From Bathynomus jamesi (taxonomy: Eukaryota > Arthropoda > Malacostraca > Isopoda > Cirolanidae), in contig JAJOZX010000197.1 in NCBI GenBank assembly GCA_023014485.1, positions 310,001 to 374,000 of the forward strand: 64,000 nucleotides of DNA. The letters are read 5' to 3'. The notes under the pieces were generated by a model. That model was not told the origin of the DNA. It was given only the letters and a program-made list of their open reading frames with translations, and did not search any database. This document shows positions 60,477-64,000 of the stretch, piece after piece. Position numbers and translations under genes: made by a program. Each line of letters opens with the position of its first letter. Within the stretch, counting starts at the first letter, position 1.

Positions 60477-62278
60477 TAGGGTGACAACTTCTTATAGGGA
60501 TAAAATTTGAAATTCAAAAAAATTTGCCGGCCATTTGTCCAATGCTGCCACCCTATGAGGAAACACGGTAGACGAAATCTCATGGAATTCGGAAAGCATT
60601 TAGGGGTGCCTCGAGTCACATGAATGAAACTGTCGCACGGAAGAAATTTCAAGAATGAACGAGTTCGACAACGCTTCAAAAACAAAAATGTTTCAAGAAT
60701 GCAAGTGTATTATATAATTTAATAGAATTGTTTCCTTTATTTCATACTATAGATTATGCAAATCGATTAATTTATTTCATTAAATTAAAATATTCATAAA
60801 TAAATCGTTAAATAATATGATGTGTATCAATCTTTGGATGATCAGCTTTTGGTGCTTCAAGTTCATTTTGCATACGACTGCCTGACTGAAAACAACGCTT
60901 AGAAGTTCTCTCCCTTGCATGTCGCCATCACATCCTAGAACTTGTCGTTGAGAAGGCGTACATGGAATGCATGGGACCATCATCTGGTCCAGATATCCTC
61001 CTATTCTCCCGCTTCAAAGAGACGTGGAATACAATTTGCCAAGATAAATACAAGACCCTGTCAGACCTTCCATCGAGTCTGAATGAGAATCGAAAGAACT
61101 GATCGCTTGCTGGAATCTATATCTGACAAAACATCAGCCGAGGGATGATTACCGTGAATTCTTGGAGTTGTCGATTACAAACCTTGGAGGTAATTTACCT
61201 AACTTTAGGTTTCGGCGACCTGGAGCACTTCACCGAGCACGTTGGATGGCAAAAGTAATTTATTCATTAAAATCCTGCTGCTTTCCCATCAGTTCAGACT
61301 TACAACTCGTGAATGTCTGGCTTAAAACGATTTGTATTTTTTGCCCTGGAGTTATATGTCAGCGCGTGGTTCATGTCCAGCAGTCCTTCATCTGCTCCCG
61401 CGAACGATTTGAAGCTTCTTCAAGACCTAGCAAAGTAACACGATGAAAAGATCTCAGCATCCTGCCTTAGTGTCCTCGGTCGTCACTTATGGTACCTCAG
61501 CGAGTACTTGATTGGTCTCGCACTCTTTGATAAAGGTATCAATGCAACGACGAAAAAGAATATCGCTCGATCAATCCTCGAAAAAGAAGCTGCTGAAGAT
61601 CCTCCAAAGCGAGCCCCAATACCTGCTGTTTCTTCCATTTCAACAAAGCAGCTCTCGGACTTTGCCTCGAAAGGATCAAAGCTTCTCTTTGAACTTCTAA
61701 AAATTAATGATGGTTTCTTGTCCAAGGAACCAGAGACCTGGCCGGACGACGAAGATTTCAAGACTGGTTTGACTATAGTTTGAAGACTAAACGTCGTCAA
61801 TGACATGGCAGAGAGGGGAATTGCCTTGATCCAGGCCTTCAATACCGAAGAATGAAGAACAGCGCCAACTCTCTTGCAGGTTGTTGAGGATCATAGGAAG
61901 TCTCAGCCTGGTACATTGAAAAAGGGGTATGGCTTGAGGAAAAGCAAGAATTAATGGGTGGTCTACAATTGAATAAAGACACTGGAATATATTTAGTAAA
62001 TATATTATTTACTTATTACGATTGGAGTACGCCTGCACTTAAACCTTATGAACTAAAACTAACGTTTATTTATATTAATTAAAAAAATATTAATTTATTT
62101 TTACTAGGTAATGAATAATTAATTTTGTTATAAGGAGAATTATTTACCTCACTTGAGACACCTTAAATATTATCTGAATGACCTAATATTTACAGTACAT
62201 TGTTTTCTCATGTAGTAGCAGCATTGAAACAAATGGCCAATAAAAAACTCCAACTTTCGATTTTTATTGTCACCCTAA
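60476..62278 (+). mobile_element. 1.8-kb DNA transposon remnant, TTAGGGTGACAA ends, B4 only
   Basis: Starts TTAGGGTGACAA and ends with the exact inverse. Flanks are TA-rich on both sides, so a TA/TATA target duplication is possible but cannot be separated from the microsatellite. Absent from B1-B3. It carries a degenerate coding region. Confidence 0.75.
60900..61954 (+). pseudogene. Degenerate transposon-encoded protein of unknown function
   Basis: Reading across frames gives, in order: LSLACRHHILELVVEKAYME, GPSSGPDILLFSRFKETWN, FRRPGALHRARWMAKVIYSL, SAWFMSSSPSSAPANDLKLL, LGRHLWYLSEYLIGLALFDK, and NVVNDMAERGIALIQAFNTE then LLQVVEDHRKSQPG. I recognise the RPGA-H-ARWMAK-IYSLK and LWYLSEE-L-LAFFD pattern from uncharacterised proteins scattered through arthropod and other invertebrate genomes, but I cannot name the superfamily. 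The longest open piece is 61508-61783. Multiple frameshifts and stops show it is dead. Confidence 0.6.
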
Positions 62279-62334
62279 TATATATATATATATACACACT
62301 CACAAACTCAGAATGGTCCCCTGAGAAACTTATA

Positions 62335-62539
62335 TGTTAAACACAGACCGTGCGTGGAACAAGGAACTCTTCTGAGAAATTACATCCACTATAGTTCGAA
62401 TAAGTAATGATAAATGACGTTGGGCTTTCCATCATGAAAAAGAAAAAACTATAGTATTTGTCATTTATCATTACTTATTCGAACTATAACGAATGTAATT
62501 TCACAGAAGAATTTCTTGTTCCATGCACGGTTTGTGTTT

Positions 62540-62543
<4 letters not shown>
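62335..62543. mobile_element. Palindromic element, GTTAAACAC ends, partly deleted, B4
   Basis: Same as 10427-10674 in the opposite arm. One stem has lost about 40 bp next to the centre. Confidence 0.75.

Positions 62544-62578
<35 letters not shown>
62544..62578. repeat. (TA)n microsatellite, intron 2 of B4
   Basis: TA run at the end of the palindromic element. Confidence 0.9.
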
Positions 62579-62584
<6 letters not shown>

Positions 62585-63022
62585 AAAATGAAACATAAAA
62601 TTACTATGTAATGATGATGATACTTCAGTAGACTGAGCAGTAGCGACCTCACCTTGTTCTCATAGATGTACGGGAGATAACACTCGGCAAAAAACATGGA
62701 CTGAAGAATCAAATCAAATTTCTCCTTCAGGATTCGTTGAACGGGTTCCTCTAGCAGTGTGTCAACGCACCCTCTCGGCACCACTTTCATCATCGTTTTG
62801 CTCACGTTCATAAGACTAGCTTCGAAAGCGTTGGGTACCATTTGTTCCCAATAATTTGTTGATACTGTGATTTCCCTCACATTTGGTCTTAATTCCGAAG
62901 GTTTAAAAGGACTGATGACGGTTACCTGAATTTTGAAAAGTAACAGTATATTATGTTTGAATTTAACATATAAATTCTTAACAATCATTTTGTTTACTTT
63001 TATGAGTTTTTTTATTTAGCTA

Positions 63023-63069
63023 GGTAGGTAGGTAGGTAGATAGATAGATAGATAGGTAGATAGATAAGT
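63023..63069. repeat. (TAGG)n/(TAGA)n tetranucleotide repeat, intron 1 of B4
   Basis: Inverse of the repeat at 9849-9896; the corresponding tract in B3 is at 49062-49106. Confidence 0.9.
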
Positions 63070-63255
63070 AGAGTTTAAACAATGTTTTCATCGTACCTTG
63101 TGACCCTTCTGAGCAAGTGCTTGGACGATTCCATTAAAGAATATTTTATGGCTTATCGGTCCACATGGCATAATCAAAAGTATTTTAGACGCGAAGCAAA
63201 AATGTAAGAAAAATAAAGTACAAAATGTAATTTGGTGTAGTTTCGTCGACACCAT

Positions 63256-64000
63256 TTTTGAAAAATGTATTAAAATTGAAAGTTTTAATTAAAAGTTTGA
63301 TACGTGAATGCTGTTGAATAATTTCAAAACGTTAAAATGTAATCCTGATGGACAATGTAAATACGTTATATTTAAAATTAGTTTTTAACATTGTACGATT
63401 CAGATGATCACAGACACAGATTTTAAAAGGAGTTAAAAGGGGAATTCATACAGCTATTCTATTCAAAGTACATTACCAAAAGCTTACTCATATATACACA
63501 GTTTTGTACAGTAATTAGTTACTGTTAAGAAGAATATAAATTATAATTATAATTATAAGTACCATAATAATTACTGACTATATAATTTTATATACAGAAT
63601 ATCATTTAATTTAAATTAAAAAACGGCAATTTATGAATCCAGATCTTGTTTATAACCAATTAGATTTAAAATTTGTTAATCCGATGAAGCAGTGTTGATA
63701 ACAGTAAATGCAATATCACAATAGACTTTATCGAATGCGCAAAATAAACGAGCTCACGGACAAAGATTCCGCTATTTCATAATGGATATGACAATTACAC
63801 GCCAGTATCTACTTTTTGTTAATGTTTGTACGTAAATGCGGAAGTATAAGGTATTTTTTCAACGAAAATACGCTAATTTACATTTTAAACTATAAGGTAA
63901 GGCAAAATAATACTTTCGATAATTCTACTATCACCTGCGTACAACAATTACGAAAATGAACTGAGACAGAAAAATTAAAATCATTGGTAATGAATTTCGA
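63256..64000. other. Upstream region of UGT-B4 to window end; no gene
   Basis: Inverse of about 8909-9667. Conserved 5' flank with no named motif recognised. The arm continues beyond the window. Confidence 0.5.

Larger units (their letters stand above)
54898..63255 (-). pseudogene. UDP-glycosyltransferase UGT-B4, nonsense in HGG signature
   Basis: Exons, high to low: 63097-63255, 62653-62925, 59866-60059, 59427-59522, 57763-57856, 56971-57062, 56709-56842, 56360-56576, 56119-56262, 54898-55054. All frames and phases are correct and lengths are normal; exon 8 is 3 nt shorter ([19 protein letters not shown], lacking the extra Ile of the others). The only clear lesion is TGA at 56542-56544, replacing the first Gly codon of the signature ([20 protein letters not shown], where B1-B3 have GGA). 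Exon 10 is full length with tail DIKAKKH. Intron 2 is enlarged by a 1.8-kb DNA transposon remnant and a palindromic element. One substitution from an open 519-codon frame, so it is the most recently lost or the likeliest to be rescued if the base is a sequencing error. Confidence 0.85.
38085..64000. repeat. Right arm of giant inverted repeat (partial unit, units 3 and 4)
   Basis: Reverse complement of the left arm, starting ATGAAAGTTATACATTTATT at 38085 (inverse at 34240-34259). It contains the attached UGT-A last exon, UGT-B3, an orphan UGT-A exon and UGT-B4, and runs off the window end. The last bases correspond to about 8909 of the left arm. Private insertions at 44055-44268 and 60476-62278 distinguish it. 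Confidence 0.85.

Overview
This is AT-rich, repeat-dense eukaryotic DNA, almost certainly from an insect. It contains multi-exon genes with GT-AG introns, insect-type UDP-glycosyltransferases (UGTs), tRNA-like SINEs, Tc1/mariner, MULE and hAT-type elements, many MITEs and abundant (TA)n. I cannot name the species. The repeat mix would suit a large-genome lineage such as a polyneopteran, but that is only a guess.

The window is organised as one large imperfect inverted duplication. The left arm (about 4170-34259) and right arm (38085 to the window end) are reverse complements around a 3,825-bp unique spacer (34260-38084). Each arm is itself a tandem array of a 12.2-13.1 kb unit. Each unit holds one ten-exon UGT (called UGT-B here) and, tail-to-tail with it, the lone last exon of a second UGT type (UGT-A). 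The window therefore has four UGT-B copies: B1 (9668-16311, +), B2 (22486-29509, +), B3 (42764-49291, -) and B4 (54898-63255, -). A partial UGT-A gene (exons 4-10, +) straddles the spacer and the right arm. A further UGT-A-like fragment (exons 6-7) lies at the left edge.

Every UGT copy whose exons can be followed here is broken, mostly by different lesions. B1 has a frameshift and stop in exon 1 and deletions in exons 8 and 10. B2 has four indels in exon 3 and the same exon 8 deletion as B1. B3 is intact except for a 214-bp MITE inside coding exon 9. B4 has a nonsense codon inside the HGG donor-binding signature. The spacer UGT-A has a frameshift, a nonsense codon and a Tyr in place of the signature His. 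The window therefore reads as a UGT pseudogene array. Its inverted-repeat geometry could give long double-stranded transcripts.

Mobile elements explain most of the rest. There is a nearly complete Tc1/mariner element (2757-4160) and two MULE copies (31809-33751 and 38539-40477) that sit symmetrically near the palindrome centre and share a damaged catalytic motif. A 1.8-kb TTAGGGTGACAA-ended element lies in intron 2 of B4. Foldback elements with 8-bp target duplications share a CCTAACCAATCGTC core. hAT-like MITEs, tRNA-derived SINEs and LINE 3' fragments fill the introns and intergenic DNA. Insertions present in one unit and cleanly absent from the others show that the arms have evolved separately and are not simply an assembly echo.
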